64,000 nt of DNA from Cardinalis cardinalis (taxonomy: Eukaryota > Chordata > Aves > Passeriformes > Cardinalidae), in assembly GCA_014549065.1 (NCBI GenBank), contig JACDOX010000086.1:1303690-1367689 (forward strand). The letters run 5' to 3'. The notes below the pieces were generated by a model. The model saw nothing but the letters and a program-made list of their open reading frames with translations. It did not search any database and was not told where the DNA came from. Shown here one piece after another: positions 27,030 to 37,275 of the stretch. Positions within the stretch are counted from its first letter, which is position 1. Each line of letters starts with the position of its first letter. The translations under genes and the position numbers were made by a program.

Positions 27030-28000
27030 CCTCACATGCAGCAGTACCTGGAAAAGTTTGACAAGAGGGCCCACAGGGACCTANTGAGGGTCACTNAGTC
27101 NAGGTGCAAGGTGCTGCACCTGNGTCAGGGCAATTCCACATAAGAGTACGGACTGGGGATAAGAACTCATTGCAAGCAGCCCTGCAGAAAAGAACTTAGG
27201 GGTTCTTTTTGGTGGGTGAACATGAACCAGCAGTCTGTGCTCAAGGCCCAGAAAGCCTGCCACATCCTGGGCTGGTAAATGGTTTTAAGCTAAAAGTGGA
27301 GTGATTTAGATCAGATATTAGGACAAAATTCTTTATCCAGTGTCAGAACTCAGGACATCCCTCTGGCTGTCCTGGATGGCCAAGACCCCTGCCAGGGGGC
27401 TCAGAGACCCTGGCACAGAGCCCAAGACACCTGTGGTTTTGAATATGACCCATGGAGCAAACTACCAACCTTATATGAAGATCTGCAAGCCACAACAGCT
27501 TAAGTAGAATGATAGTGAATTTATCACAGGGTGAAAAAATAGATTTTTGGGGTTTTCAGAATGGGAGTTCAGGGGGCAAGACGGAGGAATCTGGGTGTGT
27601 CCAGCCTTTNTCCTTCTTCTTCTTGGCCTCCATCTTCTGCTGTGATGGTGGCACTTTTAGATTGGTTTAGAGGAGAAGCTCACTGTCTAACATAGGTGAN
27701 AGGTATTGAGAAGTAATTGTAAATATTGTACATGTAGTTTTTAGTATAAAAAGATAACACCACCCTGAGGGCGAGCAGAGTGCCTTGGACTCCTGAGTGA
27801 ATCTCAGCTGGACAGGAGAAAGAATTTTATAGACAAGGAACAATAAACAACCTTNAGACTGAGAACTGAAGAGCTCTGACTCCTTCTCCAAGCACCAGGC
27901 TGGGAAAAGAGACTTTCTAACGTTTCTCAGGGTCACTCTGGGCAGCNAGAGACACCNAGAATCCAGAAGGTGGNGAGACACTGAAACAGGGAAGTACTAA
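27030..28000 (+). mobile_element. CR1 LINE relic interrupted by a family B LTR
   Basis: The plus strand shows the CR1 ORF2 C-terminal region (GTGCTGCACCTGNGTCAGGG, then the block ending CATCCTGGGCTGG) up to 27340. It resumes at 27967 with AAGGTGGNGAGACACTG. Rejoining the ends gives the usual CR1 order, so the LTR came later. The CR1 is antisense to KIF16B. Confidence 0.85.
27341..27960 (+). mobile_element. Solo LTR, family B, with perfect 6-bp target duplication
   Basis: A 620-bp copy of the element at 19729-20350, starting TGTCAGAACTC and ending ACACCNAGA. ATCCAG occurs at 27335-27340 and again at 27961-27966, a perfect 6-bp duplication that fixes both ends. The TATA-like AGTATAAAAAG and the AATAAACAACC signal are conserved between the two copies. 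Confidence 0.92.
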
Positions 28001-28004
28001 GGCC

Positions 28005-28640
28005 TGAACAACAGGCCCTGAGCCAAAGCTGACATACAGATGAGCCTTCCAACCAAATGTCATACATATATTTGGTCGGTCATTAGCAGAGTATTGTTAT
28101 ATATTTGTTCATTTATTGGCAAAACATGTATTCACCCTTACGTGTCTAGAAATTGGGTAAGGCTACATCTGGCCTAATTAGGGGAGGTACTACAATCAAA
28201 GATAACTCTCTTGCTTTCTGTCCTTTGGGAAAAAGCCAACAGGAGAATGAAATTAGAAATTAAATCCACTTGTTTGTTTAACAGTATAAAACCTGGGCCA
28301 CTGCCATAGCAAAGTGGGGGAGCCTCATGGNTTGAGGGGGACACACCACAGGAGCTCCCAATTGCCTGGTGTGGCTCTCCAGTCCTTTGCAGTGACAGCT
28401 TCTCCCACAGCTGATGTCTCTCAGACTTGGATGATGCATCTTTNTTAGGGTAACCTGGNGATGTATCTTTCTTAATCANNATAGGCATTCTTCCATAANA
28501 ATGATTAGGTNCTCTTCTTAGCTTATCTTTTTGTAATTCTTAGCTAATTAATATGTGCTTTGCTTAGCTTATCCTTTTGTGATTGTTTACAGTTTTACAT
28601 TATAGCAAATATAGTTCCTTGATTTGGTCTGTGTCTCTGA
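28005..28640. mobile_element. Probable LTR-like insert inside CR1
   Basis: Here about 640 bp replace a stretch of CR1 that is usually only some tens of bases long. It carries AGTATAAAACCTGGGCCACT at about 28283, a plausible TATA box. I could not define its ends or a target duplication, and no second copy is in the window. An alternative is two separate CR1 fragments with unrelated DNA between them. Confidence 0.4.
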
Positions 28641-28644
28641 CCCT

Positions 28645-28775
28645 ACCCAGGGTGGATGGAGCTCTGAGCACCCTGGTCTAGTGAAAGGTGACCCTGTCCA
28701 TGGCAAGAGGGATGGAGCTAAACAATCTTTAANGTCCCTTCCAACNCAAACCATTCCATGATTTCTAACATGCAA
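28645..28775 (+). mobile_element. CR1 3' end
   Basis: The sequence GGTGGATGGAGCTCTGAGCA, then CCTGGTCTAGTG and a CCATTCCATGATTTCT tail, is the 3' end of CR1. It probably belongs to the same element as 27030-28000. Confidence 0.85.
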
Positions 28776-29301
28776 AATCCTCACGTCCCCTTAAACATCA
28801 TCCTGGCTTCACTTTGTTTTTNTGGGAATGGAATTCCCATTCCAATTTGTTGACAAACCTGCAATACACATGGCATAGGTAGGGTTTTAAACTAAGTGAT
28901 CCTTGCAGACCTTCCTATAGGCAAAAAGAAAACCATGAGAGTTTTCAAGAAAACTCATCATACTTAAACTTAGACAAGAAGTTAAAATGTTGTGTGCTTT
29001 TAGAAGGTCAGATTAAAGAGACCATCTTTCCCATAGGATGTCAACTACTGCAGCAAAAAAAACCAGCCTGGAACAGCAACTGATTCACACACCAGTACAG
29101 ACCAGATGCACAAAGCTTTAGTTATGTGTGCAGAGTGTAAGTAAAAACCAGAATGTTATTAGAAAGCTCAGAAAGAAAGAAATCACTAGTATGTTTAAAC
29201 CATGTTGTNCCTTAACAAAACATCTGGAATCCAAATATTACATCCATCCTATTAAGCANGAACTATTCAGAATTCAAAAAGAGTAAATTAAAAACACTTA
29301 C

Positions 29302-29433
29302 TGGCAATCATTATAGTTTTGGAGTTTCCTCCTAGGCTATCTTTTAANAGCCAAGTCAACACTGAGTCCCTGTAAGGCACAAATACTTGTTTCTTCTTTG
29401 AAAGAGGATTTGTTGCATCCTGAGATAAATCAG
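29302..29433 (-). CDS. KIF16B: KIF16B coding exon 9 (residues 290-334)
   Basis: The exon completes Ala290 and encodes DLSQDATNPLSKKKQVFVPY, then RDSVLTWLLKDSLGGNSKTI and MIA plus one base. VPYRDS.LTWLL.DSLGGNSKT is the conserved microtubule-contacting element of the motor core. The single N at 29348 falls in a CTN codon and is silent (Leu). The acceptor is TCATCACAG|CTGATT and the donor is ATTGCCA|GTAAGTG. It is only 148 bp from exon 8, the shortest intron in the window. Confidence 0.97.
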
Positions 29434-29581
29434 CTGTGATGAGAAGATAGAAAAAAAATTAAAATTAGATCTTTTCAGTCATTTTCAAAAATGTGACAGG
29501 CCATTATTTGTGTAAGTAAACAAAGGTATTTANTGACAAGAAACACCTCAAAACAGACAAGCACAAAACCCAGAGACTCAC

Positions 29582-29750
29582 CTAAGGCAGAAATTACGTT
29601 TCCCAGAGTAACTAGAGATTTGTTAATATTTCCTCCTTCCTTTAATCTCACCCCTGTGGCACCAGTGGCATCTGCTCTCTCACTTCCAGCAAGATCTACC
29701 AAATGAATCTTGCTAACAGTTTCACAAGGCATTTCAGAATCAAATTTAGC
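29582..29750 (-). CDS. KIF16B: KIF16B coding exon 8 (residues 234-290, Switch II)
   Basis: The exon encodes AKFDSEMPCETVSKIHLVDL, then AGSERADATGATGVRLKEGG and NINKSLVTLGNVISAL plus one base. VDLAGSE (DLAGSE at 252-257) is Switch II, and the GxxLKEGxxINKSLxxLG block is the microtubule-binding loop and relay helix signature of kinesins. The acceptor is TTTTTTAG|GCTAAA and the donor is GCCTTAG|GTGAG. There are no ambiguous bases in the exon. Confidence 0.97.
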
Positions 29751-30346
29751 CTAAAAAAAGAAAAAATAAAGCAATGAAAAGTATGTTAAGCTAATAAATA
29801 CTTCACTTTTACTGAATCAAATTTAGTGGACTTTTTCATGACATGACTGAATTTAACTTGTTTACAATAGGAGATCTTGAGAAGACAAATGCATTACAGA
29901 TGCCACTGAAAGACACTTGATAATGAATGGTTGCAAAACTCCCATATTATTTCTTTGAATTGTAACATTTGCAACTTTTTAGCCATTTACAGACAAGCTA
30001 TGACACTGTGACTTGTAATTTACATGATGCAGTGACCATGTGCTGCATTCATTTCATTAAGCTTACAATATTTGTATTATATTTATACATTGCTTTCAAT
30101 AAATTAGAGCACGCACAGACAAATTTACACTCAATTTCTCCCCCACCTNCAAGTTCTCTTCATCTAGCAGGTCATCCATGGGCTTTCTAAAAAGCCCCCA
30201 AAAACAACAACAAAGAGCATTAGAAGTCTTTAGAAAAGGAGCTTGCTACATATAAGCAAACAGATCACTATGCTCTAAAGAAACATAGCGAAACATAACT
30301 GCACCTTTGGTTTAAAAAAACTCTTGAAGGAGTTTTGTTTTGTTAC

Positions 30347-30489
30347 CTGAGTGAAGTTGATTGTGAAAATGGCATGTGANCTGCTACTAACATCATTCAT
30401 TCCAGTGGCAGCCGTCGTCCTATTTATATTTCCTGCATCCATAAGTTCCTCAACATCAGTATAATTTTGGACTAAATGTTTAGACAAGT
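30347..30489 (-). CDS. KIF16B: KIF16B coding exon 7 (residues 186-233, Switch I)
   Basis: The exon completes Asp186 and encodes LSKHLVQNYTDVEELMDAGN, then INRTTAATGMNDVSS.SHAIF and TINFTQ. N..SS.SH at residues 217-224 is Switch I, which senses the ATP gamma-phosphate. The residue between the two serines is hidden by an N at 30380 (codon AGN, Arg or Ser). Arg is invariant there in the family. The acceptor is TTCTTCAG|ACTTGTC and the donor is CTCAG|GTAACA. 143 nt brings the coding total to 699, a whole number of codons. Confidence 0.95.
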
Positions 30490-31123
30490 CTGAAGAAAAG
30501 CAGAGTGTTACAGCATGCTCATTTATGTCCTTAATTTTCTTTACAAAAAGATTCAAATTACCCTCATTACTGTAAACTATTGCTGCAATTAGTGTTTATT
30601 GTTACACTTGTTCATCACCTAAGGAAAGGAATGAGGCTTCATATGAACACTGGACAATTTACACATTTACAGTAAAAAAGAAAAAATACACAATCTTATT
30701 AATAAGATTATTATTATTATTATGTGGAATAACATGAGCATAATCCCACGAGAGACATGAACCTTCCCTGNTAGAAAACAGATTAGGACAATTAGATCCT
30801 AATGGGTTTTCATTTCATCTAAATATCTGAGATTTATAAATTATTGTCAACAAACTGTTAAAACCAATTGAGTCTCTTAACATTACTTAAAAATGTGTTA
30901 TAAATTTACTGATAAAAAACTCTGTAATAATTTTTGGATTGGGAAAGCAAGTAGAGATGCAAAATTAGAAGCTANNCCTTCCATGCTTTTTACCAAAGTA
31001 NGACACTGCATCCATCATAATTTATATTTGAAAAGATAAAATGCCCTATACAATTAGACACTACATTTTAGAACATACAAAGGCAATAAAATATGCAGTG
31101 TAAAACAATTGAAGTGTTTTTAC

Positions 31124-31233
31124 CCTCAACATATGGCCCTTCTTTTGGATGCTCTCGTATTCGTAAATTATTCGTTTTTGATGACTTCCGTCGGAGAAGA
31201 TCTCTCACACGTTCATTATAAATTTCCAAATAA
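31124..31233 (-). CDS. KIF16B: KIF16B coding exon 6 (residues 149-186)
   Basis: The exon completes Ser149 and encodes YLEIYNERVRDLLRRKSSKT, then NNLRIREHPKEGPYVE plus one base. YLEIYNE.VRDLL is a kinesin-wide signature, and REHP..GPYVE is typical of kinesin-3. The acceptor is TTTCTTTCAG|TTATTTG and the donor is GTTGAGG|GTAAAA. It lies only about 0.5 kb from exon 5. Confidence 0.96.
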
Positions 31234-31739
31234 CTGAAAGAAANAGAACAGAAAGCCACTGACTGATTCAAGAGCCTTTTATAAAAGAAAAACCATACTT
31301 GCACAAGTATGAAAGCAAAACACTCGGAGAAAGAACACAGACCCAAAGCTGGCTTAAGATAATAATGACTACAAGGTATTGTATCATAAAGGAAAAAGCC
31401 AAAAAGTCAAGAAGGAAGTGGAAANAAAGCAGACATGAGCAAGATCAAGATGTCCTAATGTTAGTCTGAAATAAAGGGTAAAAAAGGAGGATGCTGTCCA
31501 GTAGCAAAGGCATTTGCACTATCATATAAATGCCACAATATGCTCNGCTCTTGGCTTGAAGGTACAAGTACTGCACAATTCGACTGCAAGTGCCAACAAA
31601 AATCAATTACAGGACTGAGGCCAAGCATAAAAAATTACTTTTGAAAAATATGCACTCTTCCCAGNGATAAAGTGAAACAGAGTGTTTGTAACCAAAACAA
31701 GTTTGATAACCTGCAAACCCTTAATATGCCATGACCTAC

Positions 31740-31837
31740 CTGACTTCTGTTCGAAAGGATGCCTCATTCCGCTTGGTTTTTTCACTTATTTTGCTGAATA
31801 ATCCTTCACAAATTCGAGGTATCAAACCTGCATCACC
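31740..31837 (-). CDS. KIF16B: KIF16B coding exon 5 (residues 117-149)
   Basis: The exon encodes GDAGLIPRICEGLFSKI, then a short lysine-rich loop and NEASFRTEV plus two bases of a split Ser codon. GLIPR is the conserved kinesin helix that follows the P-loop helix. The acceptor is TTATTACAG|GGTGATG and the donor is GTCAG|GTAGGTC. The 98-nt length keeps phase with exon 6. Confidence 0.95.
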
Positions 31838-32617
31838 CTGTAATAACAACAATTTTTAATTCCAAGCATTTATATATGCATGCATAATATATTTTGAAAA
31901 ATAAAACCCTAGATGACCAGTGGAGAGTTTAAGAACTCAGAAGGGGAAAAAATCAAAACTTTTCAGCAAACGTTCTCTTGTCTTTTATTTAACTGCAGTC
32001 ACCTTGCCACTTTAACTCTTTTGTGTGTGGAATGTANAACCAGCTTCATTTCTTTGCTACTGGAATACATTTTGTCCCTCTCATTCAGTTTGAATAAATC
32101 CAGCTGCTTAAGGCAGAGACTGGCTCCCCAGAGTAAGTCATGAACTGCTTTATCTCACCAGTATCTTTCACTGCTTCTATCTCATTTCACTGGGCAACAA
32201 CTGCAGAGAACAGGACAAGAGCCATATACAAACAGCCATGGGACACTTCCATCCAAACCCCCAATTCCCAGGTCANAGTCCTTCCTGTGTGGAAAAGTGC
32301 AACAGGTCCTCTGAATAAATTAGTACATGATGACAAAATTAAATTTTGATTCACCATATCCCACAATCCAGCCAAATTTAATTTCATATTAACTACTGAA
32401 TGGGAAGTTTGTCTCTGCAGATAAAGAGTTTTTATGCATGAAATGCTTGGTTGGTTTAATAAAGCAAACTGAACAAGACCTATCCCACTGAGATACCCAG
32501 AAACTTAGCATGCATTTCCTTTCTGGTCCTGGAAGAGCTCTCTCCAGCCAAGCAGTGAGCTGCAGTGAGGGTTTTCCCCACAGCAGAGGAGCAGGAAAAT
32601 GCCACACNTGTCTGTGG

Positions 32618-33016
32618 TGTTTGTGAGGGTCCCCAGGNCAAGGTGAGAGATGAGAATTTGACTCCATGTTCTCAGAAGGCAGATCTATTACTTTATGATA
32701 TTATATTGAAAGAATGCTANACTAAAACNATACTAAAGAAAGAGAAAGGATACATNAGAANGCTAGAAAAGAATANTAAAAACCCATGACTCCTCAGAGA
32801 GTCACTCACAGCTGGCTTTGATTGGTCATTAATTAAAAACAANTCACATGGAACCAATCAAATANTCACCTCTTNGTAAACAATGTCNAATTNCAAAGCA
32901 GCAAACACAGGAGCAGCAATCAGATAATTATTGTTTTCATTCCTCTCTGAAGCTTCTCAGCTTCCCAGGAGAAAATCCTGAGCAAAGAGGATTTTTCTGA
33001 AAATATCGTGGTAACA
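32618..33016 (-). mobile_element. LTR-like element, family A (variant 3' end)
   Basis: A minus-strand copy of about 399 bp with its 5' end at 33016 (TGTTACCACGATATTTTC). Its 3' end has an extra block reading, in element orientation, CTCACCTTG then CTGGGGACC and CTCACAAACA. The same variant 3' end occurs at 63899. The element is rich in Ns. I could not match a target duplication. Confidence 0.8.
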
Positions 33017-36000
33017 CAGGNCTGGTCTCATCTGACATAGGGGTGCTCACTCCCAGCTGCCCCATTCCCCCAAGCAGGATTAGGGAGGTGACCAAGCCCT
33101 GCTGAGGACAACTCCCCACGCTTCAGGAGATGGCAGCTAACCTTCCTCAGAGCCATGGCTCCCTGGAATAACAGGACAGGATACAAACATACAAATGAGC
33201 TTTGGGGTAAGAGGTCCAGGCTCAGNAGCAGCTCACAGAACAGTCTGTCAGCTAAAATTTCCCTCCAGTCTAAAAAGAGATTCAATGTGATGGACTATTT
33301 ACTAGTGCAAAAAGAAATGTTCTTGTGTTTACAGTCAGGGGCCTTGTAATTAAACAGGATGCAAATTAGGAGAAGCCAGACCACACATTCAATGTGAACA
33401 CAGACTAGGCACTCCAGGCACCGAAGAGTTTGCCTGGTGGATTCTACAGATAACTGGCAACAGGAAAACACAAAGCCACTGGACTCCCCCTGCACCAAAC
33501 TCTGTCAGAGCCAGCGCTCCATGGGCAAAGATTTCTCTTCTTCTTGGACTCCTACAAAAATCCAACCCTTTCTGCCCAAGCTCACTCAAGTTTGCTCCCA
33601 TACTGGTCTCTCTGCCCTCATTCTTCAGTTTCCCTCTGCATTCCCTGTCACAGCAATCTTGTTCCAGGTGCCACCTCCAAGCTCCTCTTCCTCATTCCTT
33701 TGCCCAGATAAAATTCCCAATTCATCATTCAGTCACTTCCAGTTTCTTAATTATACTTTATCCCTCCATTCTGCCTTTTCCCAGCTTCTTCCTCCTCTTA
33801 ATCAGAGTCTCTCTATCCTTCTCAAACCAATTTCAAATAATAATCTATTCTCTGCTCCTATCTTTCCTAGTTCTTAACATGACTTCACCTAAGAAGCAAA
33901 ATAAATCCCAGATTAAGGGAAAAACTTGCAGNTTAATCAGGGGTTTTTTTGAGACACTTGCCTCTGGCAACAGAGGAGCAGCTTTCCCAATATCTGTCAA
34001 TTATCAATCTCTATTTCCAGGTAAAATTTTATGGATCAGCGTTGGAAATTCCCACACACATTTTATTTTAATTTTTTTTTACCCAACAGAAGAGGGAATA
34101 TACTTTTCTTTCATCTCATGCTTGGAAACACCTGAATAGTTTTAATTAAAGCTTAGGGGAAAAAAGCATGGAAGATCTATCACAAAGTTTTAGGCAAATC
34201 ATTAGTGTCTGACATAATCCAGCAACCACAAAAAGAGGCTTAAAATAGGAAGTACAAGCTCTAAATGAGTAATTTCAACCTTAGCAATATAATGTTGAGA
34301 AAGGAAGCACACACAGTTCCCAGAGTNATATGCTAGTAAAATGTACATCTTAAAGAAAATACACTCTTTATTGGAAACCATATTTAAACACTTTCCCCTT
34401 TTCACCCCCTAGAGCTGAAGGGCAGGATCAACTACANCTTGGACTATTTTTTTCCTGGCCTTTCCAGACATGAAAATCAGAAGAGCCANAATAGGTAGTT
34501 CACTCAAAAGCTGAATTTTCTCACTAAAAGCCTGTTCTTCTTCAGTGCTATCCAGCCAGANAAATCCTAATTGCAATCTAAATGTACTGAGTTTTGCCCA
34601 TCTACCTTGACCAAAAGGAGCAATTTATCCTCTTCCTTTCTGTAGCAGCCTTTCAGGTCTTAGAAGACTTTTAATCCCCCATAGTCCTGCCNTCTCTGCA
34701 TAACCAAGTCTGAATTTCCTGTTGTTTTATAGATTTCTGTTCATTTCAGTGTCTCTGCTCAACATTCTAACTGGCCCACATATTTCTTGAAATGATTGCT
34801 TTACACAGAATTGCAGAAGAAGCCTTCCAGAGCCAAGAACAGCAAATATTGAAAACAAAATGAGAACAGAACCCAGGCTTTTTAAATTGAAGTAGGGAAG
34901 AAAGAATACTTATTTCCAATTCAACTTGTCTTATAGCACTGTAGTCTCTCTGACAGGGCCATCAATTTTGAAGCATTTAACTTGCCAGCTGAGTATACTT
35001 TAAATGCACTCTATACAAAGCCAGATTAAAGTATTTATGTATCATGCCAAGAAGATTAGACCTTTATTGCTGAATAGTGTCAAACNAACTCCAGCATCTA
35101 TTCATTTGCAAACTGTTTTGATAATTACAGTCATTATATATAGTGAGGCAGTCTCATAAAAATGTCACTTTTATAAATTTCTGAAATAGAAACCCACACC
35201 TAGGTTGTGAGATCTTTTCTAGTTACAAAAGTCTATTCTGCTTATGATATTGAGGTAAATATAAAGCTACTTATTTTGTGACAACTGAAAGAAAAAGATT
35301 TATAGCTAATTTACTCTCCTAAGCTAGAGGAGGTGNAAAGAGCCCAATCTTACTACATTTCAGAAGAGTGATCCATCCAAAGAAGGATAAGTGTTAATAT
35401 TCTCCTTTTCATTTCTACTGGCAGAAGACACAATACATTTCTTTTCCCAAGGATTGAAGAATGAAACCTGCAGAGGCTGTCAGGCAAACAGGGTTCATCA
35501 GTCAGTCTTTCTAAACTGNTCTACCCCCAAAAGTTTAGTGGGTTCTCTCTGTCCTTGGACAGTCACAGAGGCAACTGTGAGAAACCACTCCCATCCTTCA
35601 TTCACAAACTGCCAAATACCTCCTATCACACCTTCCTCTTTCTGCAGTGCTCAATAGGACATAATTATTAAAATTTAATTTCATAATTTAATAATTTAAA
35701 TTTTATAATCTGTATAATCTCATAAGGGTTTGCTTCTTGCCTGACAGCCTTCTTGAAGGACCTATTTTAGTCTTCTCAGTNTTCAAAAGTGGTTTAAAAA
35801 GCACATATCTTCAGAAAAAGCTGATCATTAATTTTCTCAAAATCAGTATCTCCTTTTTTTTTGTCTCAAGTTGGGCATAAAAAATCAGCAGTAACAGTAG
35901 AAATTTTTGGTTTTGTTACTGAACAAAAATTACTGGTTAGAAGGTGTGATAGATGGAAGGGTTAGTAGCATACAGACAGAAGCAGTATTAAAAATTCCAT

Positions 36001-36054
36001 TAAAAACATGCTCCTGCAACAGTGTAATTTTAATCCATTCCAACAAAAATAGAC

Positions 36055-37142
36055 ATCTGCTCACTTGATATGGCACAAGAAGTGGACATTGTCTACCTGG
36101 AATTCTCCAAGGCTTTCAACATGGTTTCNCACAGCCTGCTGCTAAAGAAACTAACATGTTATGGGAGCTGCACTCAGAGGGTGTTGACAAACAGCTCCTT
36201 GTAAAACTGGAAACTTGTCACAAGTGGGGTCTCCAGGAATCAATATTGAGTCCAAAGCTGTTTAACTCTTCATAAGTGACCTGAAAAATGGCACCAAGAG
36301 TAGCACAGCCAAGTCTGATGAAGACACCAAAGCAAGTGGGGAAGTCANAGCTTCAGAAGGGACAGCCACCCTGAAGGAAGACCTGGATAAACTGGAATGG
36401 TGGGCTAACAAGAACCTCATGAAGTTCAACAAATACAAGGTCNTGCCCATGAGAGGACAGAATCCAGGAGCACAGCAAAGGCTGGGATCTATCTGGCTGA
36501 AGAGCAGCTCTGTGGAAAGGGANTTGGGGTTCNGTGGACAGCAAGCACAAGAGCAAACAGTGTGGCAAAGAAAGCCAACAGGATGCTGAACTGCATCACA
36601 ACAACCAGGGCACAGATGAAAAAGTCATTATCCCACTCTACTCAGCACTTGTCAGGTCACACCTAGAATACTGCATTCAATTTTGGTCTCTGCCATACAA
36701 AAAAAGATGTGGACAGGCTGGAAAGGGCCACAAAGATGACNAAAGGACTGGGAGGCTGCCATGTGAAGAAAGGCAGAGTTGGATTTGTTCAGCCTTGACA
36801 ACAAAAGAGAGGAGACCTTATAACCATGTTCCAGTATTTAACAAGNGCCAACAGAGAAGATGGAGACTCCTGTTTACAAGGAGTCACATACAAAAGACAG
36901 TGGTAATAGATACAAATGACTCCTGCAGAGAACAGGACTGCATGCAAGAGGATCANATGCCATGAGAACAATCAGCAATAGGAATTATGTGCCCAGGGGA
37001 GTGGTGGATTCCCAACCATCAACACTTTCAAGATTCATCTGAACAGGATGCTGGGCCATCTTGTCTTGACCNTGCTTTTGCCAGGAAAAGTTGAACTAAA
37101 TGATCCTGGAGGGCCCTTCCAAGCTGGTATTTTAGGGTTCAG
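36055..37142 (+). mobile_element. CR1 LINE relic abutting KIF16B exon 4
   Basis: About 1.1 kb of plus-strand CR1 starting in reverse transcriptase (VDIVYLEFSKAFNMVSHSL at about 36089), continuing through the ORF2 C terminus (IPLYSALVRSHLEYCIQFWS at about 36635) and ending in the 3' UTR block ATGATCCTGGAGGGCCCTTC. Internal stops and Ns show it is dead. It is antisense to KIF16B and its 3' end lies about 15-20 bp from the exon 4 splice donor. Confidence 0.9.
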
Positions 37143-37158
37143 TGACAACACAACGTAC

Positions 37159-37275
37159 CGCATTTCCCATCATGGTGTAGGACTTCCCAGAGCCCGTCTG
37201 TCCATACGCAAACACAGAGGCGTTATAACCTTCAAAAGCAGATTTAAGCACCTCTGTACCAAGATTTTTGAAAAC
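37159..37275 (-). CDS. KIF16B: KIF16B coding exon 4 (residues 78-116, ATP-binding P-loop)
   Basis: The exon encodes 39 residues beginning VFKNLGTEV, then FEGYNASVFAYGQTGSGKSY and TMMGNA. GQTGSGKS (residues 102-109) is the Walker A P-loop that binds the ATP phosphates. Both ends fall on codon boundaries. The acceptor is TTTATTTTTAG|GTTTTC and the donor is AATGCG|GTACGT. The flank is unusual: only about 15-20 bp of intron separate the donor from the 3' end of an antisense CR1 element. Confidence 0.96.

Larger units (their letters stand above)
25307..29301 (-). other. KIF16B intron 9
   Basis: About 4.0 kb between exons 10 and 9. It contains a CR1 broken by a family B LTR and another insert (27030-28775). 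The remaining parts, 25307-27029 and 28776-29301, show nothing I recognise. Confidence 0.85.
29434..31123 (-). other. KIF16B introns 8, 7 and 6
   Basis: Three short introns of 148 bp (29434-29581), about 0.6 kb (29751-30346) and about 0.63 kb (30490-31123) separate exons 9, 8, 7 and 6. They are AT-rich and contain no recognisable element. A short ATT-repeat tract lies at 30705-30722. Confidence 0.85.
31838..37158 (-). other. KIF16B intron 4
   Basis: About 5.3 kb between exons 5 and 4. It has a family A LTR (32618-33016), a pyrimidine-rich stretch at about 33530-33880 with chance long frames, and a sense-strand CR1 (36055-37142) that abuts exon 4. 33880-36054 shows nothing I recognise. Confidence 0.85.

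Noticed and set aside
33437..33877. 146-codon frame on the plus strand
   Set aside because: It lies in a pyrimidine-rich stretch inside an intron. Its Ser/Pro/Leu composition reflects base bias and it matches no family I know.
36534..36965. 143-codon frame as a possible gene
   Set aside because: It is the decayed C-terminal part of the CR1 ORF2 protein.
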